Shown here in pieces: positions 8,250 through 17,543 of a stretch of DNA of 35,168 nt. Position numbers and translations under genes: made by a program. The notes beneath the pieces were generated by a model. It had not been told where the DNA came from. It saw nothing but the letters and a program-made list of their open reading frames with translations, and made no database searches. Where the stretch lies: NCBI GenBank assembly GCA_949741915.1, contig CATJOM010000056.1:1-35168 (forward strand), in the 5' to 3' direction. The DNA comes from an uncultured Candidatus Melainabacteria bacterium. GTDB taxonomy: Bacteria > Cyanobacteriota > Vampirovibrionia > Gastranaerophilales > Gastranaerophilaceae. The stretch's first letter is position 1. Each line of letters opens with the position of its first letter.

Positions 8250-8545
8250 GTAGATTTGATGATATGGAAAAACGCGACTTGCAGATAATCCAAACAATTG
8301 GCGAAGATGGTGAAGAAGTGACATTAAAATTGCTGGATGTAGTTACGGTAGGCGATTTTGACTATGCACTTTTGCTTCCTGCTGATGAAAACCTGGACGA
8401 GGAAGAATGCGAAGTTATTCTTATGCGCCTAAAGCAAAACACATCTGAATATGTTTTTGAAACCATTGAAGATGATGAAGAATTCAATATGGTTTCAGAA
8501 GCAATTCTTGAAGAAGAAGGCTATGAAGACATAGAAGAGGAGTAA
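8246..8545 (+). CDS. DUF1292 acidic protein
   Basis: A 99-residue, strongly acidic protein with the DUF1292 pattern: an N-terminal beta-rich part (IGEDGEEVTLKLLDVVTVGDFDYALLLP) and an EEECEVILMRL strand, ending in a Glu/Asp-rich tail. In Firmicutes, DUF1292 genes commonly sit next to ruvX, as here. Its biochemical role is unknown. The ATG at 8246 was chosen over the upstream frame because it overlaps the ruvX stop in ATGA and has AGGAG at 8234-8238. The 3' end overlaps the end of the convergent gene by 25 bases, and no separate terminator is visible. Confidence 0.85.
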   Translation: MSRFDDMEKRDLQIIQTIGEDGEEVTLKLLDVVTVGDFDYALLLPADENLDEEECEVILMRLKQNTSEYVFETIEDDEEFNMVSEAILEEEGYEDIEEE

Positions 8546-9570
8546 ACAAGCTCTTTTTCTTGTGAAAATCTTGTGCCGGCACGTTTTTTTCTGTAGAGCA
8601 TATCGCAGAAAGCTTCAAGTCTTGTCACAAAGCCGGCCTCGCCTGTATGTTCATCAATTGTGAGGTTTAACAAGGGTTTGTTAAAGTTTCGCGATTTTCT
8701 TTTTATATCCTCAATCATCAATGAATCAGGCCCACATCCGAATGCAGTTATTGTAATTAATCCGTCGATTGAATCACTTTTTAGGTAATGTCCCGCTGCG
8801 CCTGTCATTTCAAGCTGGTTTGCCCAATATAATTCGGCCTCAAGAGTGTTTATTCCATCTCTTAATTGTTCATCAGTTAGTTGAAGTGCGCTAAACACCT
8901 TTACACCAAGGTCCTTTAGCTTTTTGAAAACATCCATACATATTCGTTTATCGTATATATTATAGCCGTGTGCAACCAGAGCAACATTTATTCCTTCTGT
9001 TTCTTCGTCTTTAGAGTTTATTACAACTTTTCCTTCTCTGGCATTTTTTAGCGCTTTTTCAAACGTTAGATTGTGCTGCATCATGACCTTGAAATTATTA
9101 TGCAATACAAAGCCTGCCTTCAATGCAGCCTTAATTTTATCTTTATCAAGTATTCCAAAAGGTTTTACCGCCTGTTCTAAAAATTCCATCAAGCCCAGAT
9201 TTTTTTCAGATTTATCTAGAGTTGCTTCTATTAGGTTGTAATCTCCCTTTACGACATTTCTAATTAAATCAGGAAGCCCTCTTATTTTTGAGCAATTGTA
9301 AATTTTTGGTGCAACAGACTGAATTGACGGAGTAAAAATATTTTTAACTCCTTTTTCAATCAAATTTATAACATGCCCCACATATACTTTTATAGGAAGA
9401 CATGTTTCTGTTACAACAAGTGAAGCCCCATCCACTAGTGTTTTTTTGGTTGTAGGGTCTGATAAAATGATTTCAAAGCCCAGATTTGTAAAAAAACCGC
9501 ACAAAAACGGGAAATAATTATAGAATGTAAGTGCTCTTGGTATTCCGATTATTTTTTCTTTTAGTGTCAT
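8521..9570 (-). CDS. 2-hydroxyacyl-CoA dehydratase/activase-related protein (DUF2229-like)
   Basis: A 349-residue cytoplasmic protein resembling the DUF2229/HgdB-like part of CoA-substrate-specific enzyme activase proteins. It starts IGIPRALTFYNYFPF and has cysteines suitable for an iron-sulfur cluster: FLCGFF at about 24, TETCLPIKVYVGH at about 57, YNCSKIRG at about 93, and FGCGPDS towards the end (before the TIDEHTGEAGFVTRLEAF segment). Related activases inject electrons, driven by ATP, into radical dehydratases in strict anaerobes. The ATP-binding ASKHA activase domain is absent here, and no partner gene is nearby, so the substrate is unknown. The ATG at 9570 has a GGAGG ribosome binding site. 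A weak TATTAT -10 lies upstream. Confidence 0.75.
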   Translation of the reverse strand: MTLKEKIIGIPRALTFYNYFPFLCGFFTNLGFEIILSDPTTKKTLVDGASLVVTETCLPIKVYVGHVINLIEKGVKNIFTPSIQSVAPKIYNCSKIRGLPDLIRNVVKGDYNLIEATLDKSEKNLGLMEFLEQAVKPFGILDKDKIKAALKAGFVLHNNFKVMMQHNLTFEKALKNAREGKVVINSKDEETEGINVALVAHGYNIYDKRICMDVFKKLKDLGVKVFSALQLTDEQLRDGINTLEAELYWANQLEMTGAAGHYLKSDSIDGLITITAFGCGPDSLMIEDIKRKSRNFNKPLLNLTIDEHTGEAGFVTRLEAFCDMLYRKKRAGTRFSQEKELVYSSSMSS

Positions 9571-9721
9571 CTTTGCCTCCGGCCTTTGAAATTGTCCTAT
9601 TAACAGTCTTTATCTATAATACTTTAAACATTAAAAAAATGCATGATTAATATAAATTTACTTTCTTAATAAAACTTAATATTACTTAGGTAGTTCAAGC
9701 AATAATTTTTTATTTTCAGTT

Positions 9722-9750
9722 TTAATAAATAAGTATAGCTATTGTAAAAT
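9722..9750 (+). promoter_or_regulatory. Predicted leaderless promoter of M16 gene
   Basis: TTAATA (9722-9727) and TAAAAT (9745-9750) are 17 bases apart. Only six bases separate the -10 from the ATG at 9757, and no Shine-Dalgarno sequence is present, so the transcript should begin at or next to the start codon. Confidence 0.45.
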
Positions 9751-9756
9751 TATCAT

Positions 9757-12700
9757 ATGTTAAATTCTGTTCAAAATATTCAAAACTCGCAAATATATGG
9801 TGCTAATCCTTCTTCTGACATTTCTGTTGTCAGATTATTTTCTGCACTTGCTGCAAAACAAATTATTCAGCAAAATGGGCATTATTATTCAAAAGAAAAT
9901 GTTCAAAACAGTCCTCTGCACCCTGTCTTAGGGTTATATAATAATTTTGTAAATCCTAATGTACCGACAGGGTACAGCTATCTTGGGGTTGAAAAAACCC
10001 CAAACGGCGATAATATTCATCTTTTCATGCTTCAAAATGGCCAAAGGGTTGCAATAATGCCAAAAAAAGGCACAACGATTGTTAAAACCTTTATTGACTC
10101 TGGCTCTATGAATGAAACAGATAGGGTTAGAGGAATAAGCCATTTTATTGAACATAATCTTTTTAATGGCAGCAAAACGCTTCCGCTGGGCAGTTTTTTT
10201 AATGAAACCTCAAAAATGGGCGCAAGTACTAATGCCTCAACTGACTATGCTCAGACTGATTACTATATAGAATCAGCAATTATGTCTGATTCTGATTTAT
10301 CTAAAACAATTTCAATGCATGCTGATATGCTAATAAATCCACTTTTTCCTAATGATATGATTGAAAAGGAAAAAGGTCCTGTGACATCTGAAATTAGCAT
10401 GGTCAATGATGATATGGTATCTGTTGCAGCTAATGATGCAATAAAAAATCTTTTCCAGATAAAATCAAAATCCGATAATTTGGTTGCAGGCTCAATCCAA
10501 ACCGTAAATTCTCTCAACAGAAATGATGTTGTTGATTATTGGAAGAGGCACTACACGCCTGATAACCTTTATACTGTTGTTGTTGGAGATGTGGATGTTC
10601 AAAAAACAATGGAATTGATTTCAAAAAATTTCACACAAAAAGCTGTTCCTGATGCCCAACTGCGCAGGCAATCTGAAACACTAATTCCTATAAACTCTTC
10701 AATAAGAGCAGATTATAAATCTCCAACAGATAACGCTGCCTCTGTTATTGTCGCTTTTTCAGGCCCAGCTGCAGGAGATTTTAGCTCAAACATTAAAACC
10801 CAGGCGCTTGGTGCATTTTTAACGGGCAGCGTGCATTCAAGATTAACCCATGCGCTTGAAGATGTAAATGCATACGCTGATTTTCAAATCCAAAAGGTGG
10901 GCTTAAAAAAAGATGATCCACAGGCATTCTTGTTTCAGTTGTCTTCCCCTTCTGGTAAAGAGCAAGAAGCCTTGGATATTTTTTATTCTACAATAGAGCA
11001 CCTTGCGTATAATCCCCCTACTGAGCTTGAAATGAAGGTGCTAAAAAATAATCTTTATAAAAATGTTGCCGCAAGCTTTCAAGATTCAATTTCAATGTGT
11101 GACATCATAGGCACTAGCATGTTAGATGGTGATTTTAATTCAATTTCTGAATATAAAAATGCTATAGCCAAACTTACGCCCTATGATATTCAAATGGCTG
11201 CAAAACAATATGTTGACCTAAATAAAGCTTCAATTGCTGTGGTTCATCCAATGAATGTTAACAATGATGATATTATGGAAAACTACAAAAAAAGCAACTA
11301 TTCCATGTATTCAAAAAATGCTGATACAATGAACAGAGCAGCTATGTACAACAGTAATATATTTTATAATATGCCATTTGGACCATCATTTAGAAGTAAT
11401 TTAAAACCCCAGAATCATTATTTTGCCAATAGTACAAGCGCTGCACAGACAAAACAAAGTGTGCAAAAAATTATCCCCTGCGAACAATCTTTGCTTGTAA
11501 ATGATGTGACAGAGGCAGTTTTGCCTGATAACACACATATTGTAATGAATGATTACCCAACAGAGCCCTGTTATATGGAATGGAGACTTACATCAAAAGA
11601 ATCAGTGCCAGAAAATCCTGCTGTTGCCTATATTTTATCAGAACTATTAAACAGTGGCAGTTTATATAAAAGTAAGGAGCAGTTTGCGCTTGATGCTGAA
11701 AGTAATGGAATTTCATTTGGCGCAGATGCAAATGGTTTTCAGATTTCTCTTTCTGCGGATTGCCTTGAAGATGGCATAGGGAAATCTATTGATACAATGA
11801 AGGAAGCATTGTATCATCCTAATTTTGATGAGAAAAATTTTAAAAAAGCAAAGAATGATTTGATAACATATTTTGAATCTCTAAGCAAAGATGCATCAGA
11901 TAACTTGCTGGATAAATTATTTGGAAAATATTTTGCCAAGCCAGAGTTAATCCTAGAGGGCTTAAAAACTGCAACTTTGAAGGATGTTGTGAAACATTAC
12001 GATGATATGCTTTCTAATTCAACATCTGCTTTTGTTATAAGTGCACCTTTTAAAAGCAATCCAATCCTTAAAGACGAGGTTCTCACTAAAATAAATTCTA
12101 AAGGAGTGGAGTTCAAAAAGCTCTCTCCTGCCTATATGCCTGTATACAATAAATTTCAAGCCAACCAGACTTCTAAAATTTTGATTGATTCTGAAGAAAG
12201 AAACCAAGCACAAATTGCAAAGACATATTCTTTTAAAATGAATGGTAATATTGAAGATGAAGTTAAGTTTGAGCTTTTGAATACTATTCTTGGTGGAACG
12301 CCATCTTCAAGGCTTTTTCAAGATTTAAGGGAAAAACAAAAACTTGCATATAGGGTTTCAAGCAATGTAAGGTCATTCGAAGATACTGGAATCCTAACAA
12401 TGTCTATACTGTCAACAACAGATGATAAGAAGCAAAATGATATTAAATATGACAATCTTCAAAAATCTCTTGATGGATTTGCTTCGCATTCAGAAAAACT
12501 TTTAAATGAGCTTGTGAGTGAAGAAGAGCTAAATAGTGCAAAAAAAATATTAAAACAAAATTATGCAAGACAAACAGAATTACCCGATTCTAAAACGGGT
12601 ATTCTAGCTATGAGCCTGCATCAACCCTATGGAATCAAAAGGATGGATGAATATATAAAGACTATAGATAAAATTACCCCGGAAGATATTCAGGCAGCAG

Positions 12701-12846
12701 CACGGCATATTTTTTCAAATAAACCAGTGTATTCAATTCTTGCAAGTAAAGACACAATTAATAATCAATTGAATTATCTGAATAGCCTTGGTGAAGTTCA
12801 ATATATGGGTAATTCGCGAAATATATTAGCCGCAAGTGCTGCCTGA
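9757..12846 (+). CDS. M16-family (pitrilysin-type) zinc metallopeptidase
   Basis: A 1029-residue, double-length M16 peptidase. The N-terminal half carries the inverted zinc motif HFIEH (H129, E132, H133) and the third ligand Glu at about 212 (VTSEISM), so it should be catalytic. The C-terminal half has the same fold but lacks HxxEH, and should form the other side of the closed chamber. The RxY-like pair that contacts substrate in active M16 enzymes may lie around KLAYRVSSN. M16 enzymes degrade peptides and small proteins. I see no signal peptide: the first ~70 residues are polar and Asn/Gln-rich, so either the protein is cytoplasmic or export uses an unusual signal. It diverges from the activase gene and converges on the AsmA-like gene, with a 12-base gap. 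Confidence 0.93.
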   Translation: MLNSVQNIQNSQIYGANPSSDISVVRLFSALAAKQIIQQNGHYYSKENVQNSPLHPVLGLYNNFVNPNVPTGYSYLGVEKTPNGDNIHLFMLQNGQRVAIMPKKGTTIVKTFIDSGSMNETDRVRGISHFIEHNLFNGSKTLPLGSFFNETSKMGASTNASTDYAQTDYYIESAIMSDSDLSKTISMHADMLINPLFPNDMIEKEKGPVTSEISMVNDDMVSVAANDAIKNLFQIKSKSDNLVAGSIQTVNSLNRNDVVDYWKRHYTPDNLYTVVVGDVDVQKTMELISKNFTQKAVPDAQLRRQSETLIPINSSIRADYKSPTDNAASVIVAFSGPAAGDFSSNIKTQALGAFLTGSVHSRLTHALEDVNAYADFQIQKVGLKKDDPQAFLFQLSSPSGKEQEALDIFYSTIEHLAYNPPTELEMKVLKNNLYKNVAASFQDSISMCDIIGTSMLDGDFNSISEYKNAIAKLTPYDIQMAAKQYVDLNKASIAVVHPMNVNNDDIMENYKKSNYSMYSKNADTMNRAAMYNSNIFYNMPFGPSFRSNLKPQNHYFANSTSAAQTKQSVQKIIPCEQSLLVNDVTEAVLPDNTHIVMNDYPTEPCYMEWRLTSKESVPENPAVAYILSELLNSGSLYKSKEQFALDAESNGISFGADANGFQISLSADCLEDGIGKSIDTMKEALYHPNFDEKNFKKAKNDLITYFESLSKDASDNLLDKLFGKYFAKPELILEGLKTATLKDVVKHYDDMLSNSTSAFVISAPFKSNPILKDEVLTKINSKGVEFKKLSPAYMPVYNKFQANQTSKILIDSEERNQAQIAKTYSFKMNGNIEDEVKFELLNTILGGTPSSRLFQDLREKQKLAYRVSSNVRSFEDTGILTMSILSTTDDKKQNDIKYDNLQKSLDGFASHSEKLLNELVSEEELNSAKKILKQNYARQTELPDSKTGILAMSLHQPYGIKRMDEYIKTIDKITPEDIQAAARHIFSNKPVYSILASKDTINNQLNYLNSLGEVQYMGNSRNILAASAA

Positions 12847-12858
12847 TTCGAAACTTTA

Positions 12859-15800
12859 TTATTCCTGTGAAACGCTGGCATTGCTTTTCGTTCCATCATT
12901 TTGGAATTTTAGTGATTTAATTGAACTTGGTTTTGCAATTGGCCCTAGTATTGTTACCTGAAAGTTTTTTGCTGCTTCTGTGTCATTACCATACAATGCT
13001 GGCACATTTGCAGTATCGTTCGCTGGAATGGGTCCAAATAAAGGATTGGTTTTTTCTTTTATTATGCTTGTCAAAACCTGTCCGGCAGTTTTTTGCTCTC
13101 CCTGGGTTTCATTTTGTTCGGTGGTGTTTTGAGCATTCTTGATTGAGCCTAATATTGCAAGTCCTGTTTGTACTGCCTTGTTGTCAGAGTATTTACTGCT
13201 TAAATTATCAACAGCCTTATTTATTGTATTTTCAGCAACAGTTGTTACTTTTTCAACCGTAGATTGCATTTTATTAACACCCAGGTTTCCAAGTACATCT
13301 GCAACCTTAGAGGAAACTTTTCCTGTTATCTTCAGGTTTGCATTATTATTCATTAGATTATAGGTACCACTTGCATAAAGGCTCATATTGGGACCTTGCG
13401 ATTTAAAGTTTGAAACTCCTGCTATACCTTTGTTAAATGTAAGAATTCCTGTTATATTCTTAAATTCTTGCGTATTAAGTGTGCTTACCTTTGATGTTAC
13501 GTTGTTTAAAATTGCATTAAATGTTCCAAGATTTAGTACATTCGCAGCATTTATAAATTTTGCAAAACTTATGTTTTCGCCATACTCGCCATCTTTAACT
13601 TCAAATGTTACAGTGCCACTTAAGGTTCTTAGTTGTTCTTCAAGTGTTGCGCCTGAAAGGCTTACCTTTGCGCTGCCAGCGAGTGTTCCGCTTCTAACAA
13701 TGTCTATACCTATAAATGCCTTTGAGGCATCCCTCATAGCTATGTTTTCAGCTTGCATGTCAACACCTATTTTGCCATTTAATACATTGTAAGAGCATTT
13801 TCCGCTTGCTGTTCCTTGTGCAAACTTTGCGTTTAAATTGTTTAAATTGTAAATATTTTTTAATAGATTGTGTGAGTAATTAATATCCTCAATTATTAAC
13901 CCGCCTGATTTTAATTTGGCAATTTTTGCATTTCCTGTATTAATTGTGGCACCTAAATCTTGCGGTTGTGTATTTTTGACAGAAGATGCAGTTTGGGCTG
14001 GGGCTGGCATGGTTTTTATAATCTTGTCTGCAAGCTTAATCAAGGCATCGGTATCAATATAGTTTGAGTTGTAATTTAAACTGTTGATTATAATTCCTTT
14101 GCTAAAGTTTGTTGAAATGTTGGCGTCTCCTGAGAAATCAGAATTTGCAACCTTTACATTGTCAAGCTTTGCACTCATAATACTTTTGTTAAAATTCATT
14201 GCCAAACTTTCAAGTGTCAAGCCATAATCAGGATAATTTAGTGCATCAATGTTGAGATTACCAGTTATATTGGGTGAAAAAGCTTTTCCTGAAAGACTCA
14301 TATTTCCTATTATATTCATGCTTGCCCTCCCAAGCATTGGAATTACAAGTTTTGTCTTATTTGGAATATTTATATTTATATTTGAAATGATTGGCTCTTT
14401 TGCGTAAATATTTTTAACCTGCCCTTTTATTTCAGCCAACTTTCCGCTTGAGGATTTTGCTGAAATTGTATCAATCTCAAGCGCGTCGTTTTTTACTGCC
14501 ATTTCTAAATTTAAGCTGTTTACTAAACCATTAACAGCAGGAATTTCAACAACACTTATATAATTAGCTGGGTTTGATGAAACAGTTCCATTTATTCTTA
14601 TATTATCAAGCGCCCCTATAACCGTAGCATTGTATGGCATATTTCCTTGATGGGTCACAGAGCCTCTGAATTCTTTTGGAATAAAAGCTAAAACTGTTGC
14701 GGGGTGTACATTTCCGTTAACTTTGATATTAAGCTCAGGATTTTGCATATAATTTTTAATATCGCCCGAAATGTTTATTTTTGTTCCCTCTAGAGATGAA
14801 TTGAATGGCTCAAGAGTGATATTTGTCATATCTGCTGCAATTTTTATATGTGCCGCATTATAGGCGAGTTTAGGTTCTTGCATTGATGCGCTTACGTTTT
14901 TAACATTTATTGCGGCATTAATATCATTTTTGTCCTTTGGTCTTGCAATAATATTGATATTTTCAACACTTAATGGCATCTGTGCGCTTTTTACAAGCAT
15001 ATTAAAGTTGTTTATATCAACATCTGCCTTTGGCTGAATATTTTTAAAATCTCCTAAGATATTTACAAGTACAGTTAAATCGCCGTTATTAAACTGAAAA
15101 TCAGCAATATCCTTTTTGTTTACAAGTTTAAACTCAGTTGCGATATTAATCAAATCCTTGATTTTCAACGGGTCTGATTTTATGTTTAAATTTACATCGG
15201 AATTTGAGGCAATTTCACCATTAATGCTAAATTTTGCGCCATTCACCAAGGCGCTTGTATCTTTAATGTTTAATGCATTGTTTGAAAAATCTAGGAATGC
15301 CTGCATTTGGCTTAAAAATAAACCTGCGTTCGCATAGCTTATATTTCCATCAACAAGCCTTAATTCGCCGTTTGATTTTATTGTTTTTAAATTCGTATCT
15401 AAATTGAAGCCGCCCTTAATATAGCCTGCAGCAGTCATATTCTTTATGTCATTATCAACACAGCATATATCAAGCAATGCAGCTGCAATATTAACCAGGC
15501 TCTCTAAGGCAATTTTATCTGTCCTAATATCTAAATTGAGCTTTGGTTTTTTTCCAGTCCTAAAGCCGCTTTTTGTTTCAATAAATTCTGCATTTGATAT
15601 AAAAAGCTTTGAATTAATATCTATATCTCTGTCCTTAAAGTTAAGATTGAGGTAACTTTCAGGAAGTTGTATGTCGCTTAATTTAAGGCTAAAATTTTGG
15701 ATATCAACATTGCCCTTTGCCCTGAAGTCTTCAACATTTTTTATATCCAGTTTGGCAATAATATCGGTTTTTAAATTAAAATCTTCTAAAGTCTTAAATG

Positions 15801-16605
15801 GGTTAAAAATCAATTCAGGCATTTCTTTGCCATCTTGTTTTTTGCCTGCAGTCTCTTCATTTGTTGTAATTTTAGGGAGTTTTGTCTTAAAATCTATATC
15901 GAAATTGGCAAATTTGATATCAGTATCCTTAATCCCCACAAATCCCTTTGTTTTAAATGATACAGGGCCCGATAATGATTTCATTGAAAATACAGAATTG
16001 TTTAGTTGCGTTAGATAAGTCTTATTTTCGTTTTCATCAATCACATGAAGTGCAATTTTCCCGGCCTTTATGTTTATGTTCTGAATTTTAACTGGGAAAT
16101 TGAAGCCTTGGCTATTTTGCTGTGTCTGTTGTTCGCCACCGGCTTCTGCTGTCTTTAGAATATTATCTACATATTCCATTACAGTGTATTTTTTATCTTT
16201 TGTAAAAATAAGGTAGCCACCAGCTTCGTCGGCCTTGATTTTATCAAGGTTTATATGCCCGATTAAAAGCGTAGGTATATTTAATTCTATTTCAGGATTT
16301 TTAAGGTTAAATAATGGACTATTATCTTTATAGTTTATTGCAAAGCTGTCTGCCTGCAGTTTTATGCCAAATTTAAAGGTGGTTCGGAGTTTGACATTAT
16401 CAGCAGCAAGTTTCAGGTCACTGATTTTTTCAACCTCGCTTGACACCATTGGTATAAAATTGTTAAGATTTATGAAGTATGGCACTATTAAAAATAAGAT
16501 ATAAACTGCTGCAAAAATTCCTCCAGTAACAGCGGCAGTTATTTTGAGTTTTTTCTTTGCTGTTTCATTAATATTTAATATGCCCTTAAAACTTTTAAAA
16601 TCCAT
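12859..16605 (-). CDS. AsmA-family giant envelope protein
   Basis: A 1248-residue protein with one N-terminal membrane helix (about residues 22-46). An AsmA-type N-terminal region follows, then a long series of beta-strand repeats. The C-terminus has an AsmA-like domain (LRTLSGTVTFEVKDGEY, then ITGILTFNKGIAGVSNFKSQG, then LYASGTYNLMNNNANLKITG). Such proteins form long hydrophobic grooves in the periplasm; relatives (TamB, YhdP, YdbH) are implicated in moving phospholipids to the outer membrane. It is the last gene of the tonB-exbB-exbD-exbD cluster, with a 38-base gap after the second exbD. The ATG at 16605 is preferred; a GTG two codons upstream (16611) is possible. The C-terminal ~100 residues are Asn/Gln/Thr-rich and probably disordered. 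Confidence 0.85.
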   Translation of the reverse strand: MDFKSFKGILNINETAKKKLKITAAVTGGIFAAVYILFLIVPYFINLNNFIPMVSSEVEKISDLKLAADNVKLRTTFKFGIKLQADSFAINYKDNSPLFNLKNPEIELNIPTLLIGHINLDKIKADEAGGYLIFTKDKKYTVMEYVDNILKTAEAGGEQQTQQNSQGFNFPVKIQNINIKAGKIALHVIDENENKTYLTQLNNSVFSMKSLSGPVSFKTKGFVGIKDTDIKFANFDIDFKTKLPKITTNEETAGKKQDGKEMPELIFNPFKTLEDFNLKTDIIAKLDIKNVEDFRAKGNVDIQNFSLKLSDIQLPESYLNLNFKDRDIDINSKLFISNAEFIETKSGFRTGKKPKLNLDIRTDKIALESLVNIAAALLDICCVDNDIKNMTAAGYIKGGFNLDTNLKTIKSNGELRLVDGNISYANAGLFLSQMQAFLDFSNNALNIKDTSALVNGAKFSINGEIASNSDVNLNIKSDPLKIKDLINIATEFKLVNKKDIADFQFNNGDLTVLVNILGDFKNIQPKADVDINNFNMLVKSAQMPLSVENINIIARPKDKNDINAAINVKNVSASMQEPKLAYNAAHIKIAADMTNITLEPFNSSLEGTKINISGDIKNYMQNPELNIKVNGNVHPATVLAFIPKEFRGSVTHQGNMPYNATVIGALDNIRINGTVSSNPANYISVVEIPAVNGLVNSLNLEMAVKNDALEIDTISAKSSSGKLAEIKGQVKNIYAKEPIISNININIPNKTKLVIPMLGRASMNIIGNMSLSGKAFSPNITGNLNIDALNYPDYGLTLESLAMNFNKSIMSAKLDNVKVANSDFSGDANISTNFSKGIIINSLNYNSNYIDTDALIKLADKIIKTMPAPAQTASSVKNTQPQDLGATINTGNAKIAKLKSGGLIIEDINYSHNLLKNIYNLNNLNAKFAQGTASGKCSYNVLNGKIGVDMQAENIAMRDASKAFIGIDIVRSGTLAGSAKVSLSGATLEEQLRTLSGTVTFEVKDGEYGENISFAKFINAANVLNLGTFNAILNNVTSKVSTLNTQEFKNITGILTFNKGIAGVSNFKSQGPNMSLYASGTYNLMNNNANLKITGKVSSKVADVLGNLGVNKMQSTVEKVTTVAENTINKAVDNLSSKYSDNKAVQTGLAILGSIKNAQNTTEQNETQGEQKTAGQVLTSIIKEKTNPLFGPIPANDTANVPALYGNDTEAAKNFQVTILGPIAKPSSIKSLKFQNDGTKSNASVSQE

Positions 16606-16643
16606 ATTCACTTCTTCATCTTCCCTGTTTATTATATTTATTT

Positions 16644-17030
16644 TTAGAATTCAGTTATTGAAATGCTGTTAATTCCAGTATTTCTTGCAGTATCCATTAG
16701 TTTTACAACGGCTCCATGGTCACTGTTGCCATCGGCTTCAATCATAAGACCACCGTTTAATTCTCTTGATTTTTCTTTTAATGTGGATGCAAGCAATTTT
16801 TCTGGCACTTCGGCATCATCTATAATGTATTTGTTATCTTCAGTTACAGTGACTGTTAAAATTTTGTTTTCCTTTGGTGTGTCGTCAGTTTTTTCAACAT
16901 AATCTGGTATAGCAAGGTTTAACCCTTGTTGATCAAGCATTGGCGCTATAACCATCATAATAATCAGCAGTACCAAAAATATATCTGTTAATGGTGTTAT
17001 GTTAATTTCATTAAAGGTTTGTCTTTTCAT
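16644..17030 (-). CDS. exbD: ExbD/TolR family protein, second copy
   Basis: A 128-residue inner-membrane protein with a short cytoplasmic N-terminus and one membrane helix containing the proton-pathway aspartate D16 (in ITPLTDIFLVLLI). A periplasmic domain ends in the typical IEADGNSDHGAVVKLMDTARNTGINSISI pattern, given here only as a position guide (about residues 95-125). Together with ExbB it converts proton flow into motion of TonB/TolA. AGGAAAGA precedes the ATG by a few bases. It follows the first exbD by eight bases. Its membrane-helix DNA is identical over 80 bases to that of the neighbouring copy, while the periplasmic domains differ strongly. The two copies may form a mixed ExbD dimer. 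Confidence 0.92.
   Translation of the reverse strand: MKRQTFNEINITPLTDIFLVLLIIMMVIAPMLDQQGLNLAIPDYVEKTDDTPKENKILTVTVTEDNKYIIDDAEVPEKLLASTLKEKSRELNGGLMIEADGNSDHGAVVKLMDTARNTGINSISITEF
16940..17019. repeat. 80-bp perfect direct repeat, copy A (second exbD)
   Basis: Bases 16940-17019 are identical to 17407-17486. The block encodes the FNEINITPLTDIF...VIAP membrane helix region of both exbD genes. Flanking coding sequence has diverged, so identity at all synonymous positions suggests recent gene conversion or a recent partial duplication. Confidence 0.9.
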
Positions 17031-17038
17031 TGTCTTTC

Positions 17039-17524
17039 CTATTGAATATTTTGGCTTTCTTCGTTGTCTTGTTTTAGTTTTTCTTGTTCTTTTTTGCTTA
17101 AAGGCTCTCCCGCCACAACAAGTTTTTCAAAACCTGCTGCCTGCGCTGCCCTCATTATTTTCATAATTTCAGAGCTTTTAGCCTTTTCATCAGCTTTTAC
17201 AACTACTTCCTTTTTATCTTCATCCTTGGTGGCAGAAGATGCAATTTGGACTAGTTTTTCCTCAAGAGTAGTTTCATCGGCCATTTTTTCTCCATTCAGG
17301 AAAAACTCACCTTCTTTTGTTAGTGAAACAGTCGCATTCTTTTCCTCAATGCTTAAACCTGAATTAATCTCTGGCATTTTGATATTATTATCCATGGATT
17401 GAAAGCTTGGCGCTATAACCATCATAATAATCAGCAGTACCAAAAATATATCTGTTAATGGTGTTATGTTAATTTCATTAAAGGTTGAGCGTTTTCCGTC
17501 TTTAGCTGTTGTTCTGATTGCCAT
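17039..17524 (-). CDS. exbD: ExbD/TolR family protein, first copy
   Basis: A 161-residue homologue of the next gene, with the same membrane helix and conserved aspartate (D25 in ITPLTDIFLVLLI). Its periplasmic domain is longer and more charged (EEKNATVSLTKEGEFFLNGEKM, then EVVVKADEKAKSSEIMKIMRAAQAAGF as the family's C-terminal pattern, cited by position about 55-140). The C-terminal tail is Lys/Glu/Gln-rich. AAGGAC lies upstream of the ATG at 17524. It follows exbB by 19 bases. Two exbD genes after one exbB are known from other TonB and Tol clusters, where both can be needed. Confidence 0.92.
   Translation of the reverse strand: MAIRTTAKDGKRSTFNEINITPLTDIFLVLLIIMMVIAPSFQSMDNNIKMPEINSGLSIEEKNATVSLTKEGEFFLNGEKMADETTLEEKLVQIASSATKDEDKKEVVVKADEKAKSSEIMKIMRAAQAAGFEKLVVAGEPLSKKEQEKLKQDNEESQNIQ
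17407..17486. repeat. 80-bp perfect direct repeat, copy B (first exbD)
   Basis: Identical to 16940-17019 in the same orientation, 467 bases away. Because both copies hold the same reading frame position, recombination between them would delete one exbD and leave a single intact hybrid gene. Confidence 0.9.
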
Positions 17525-17543
17525 TTTGTGTCCTTTTGGTTAA

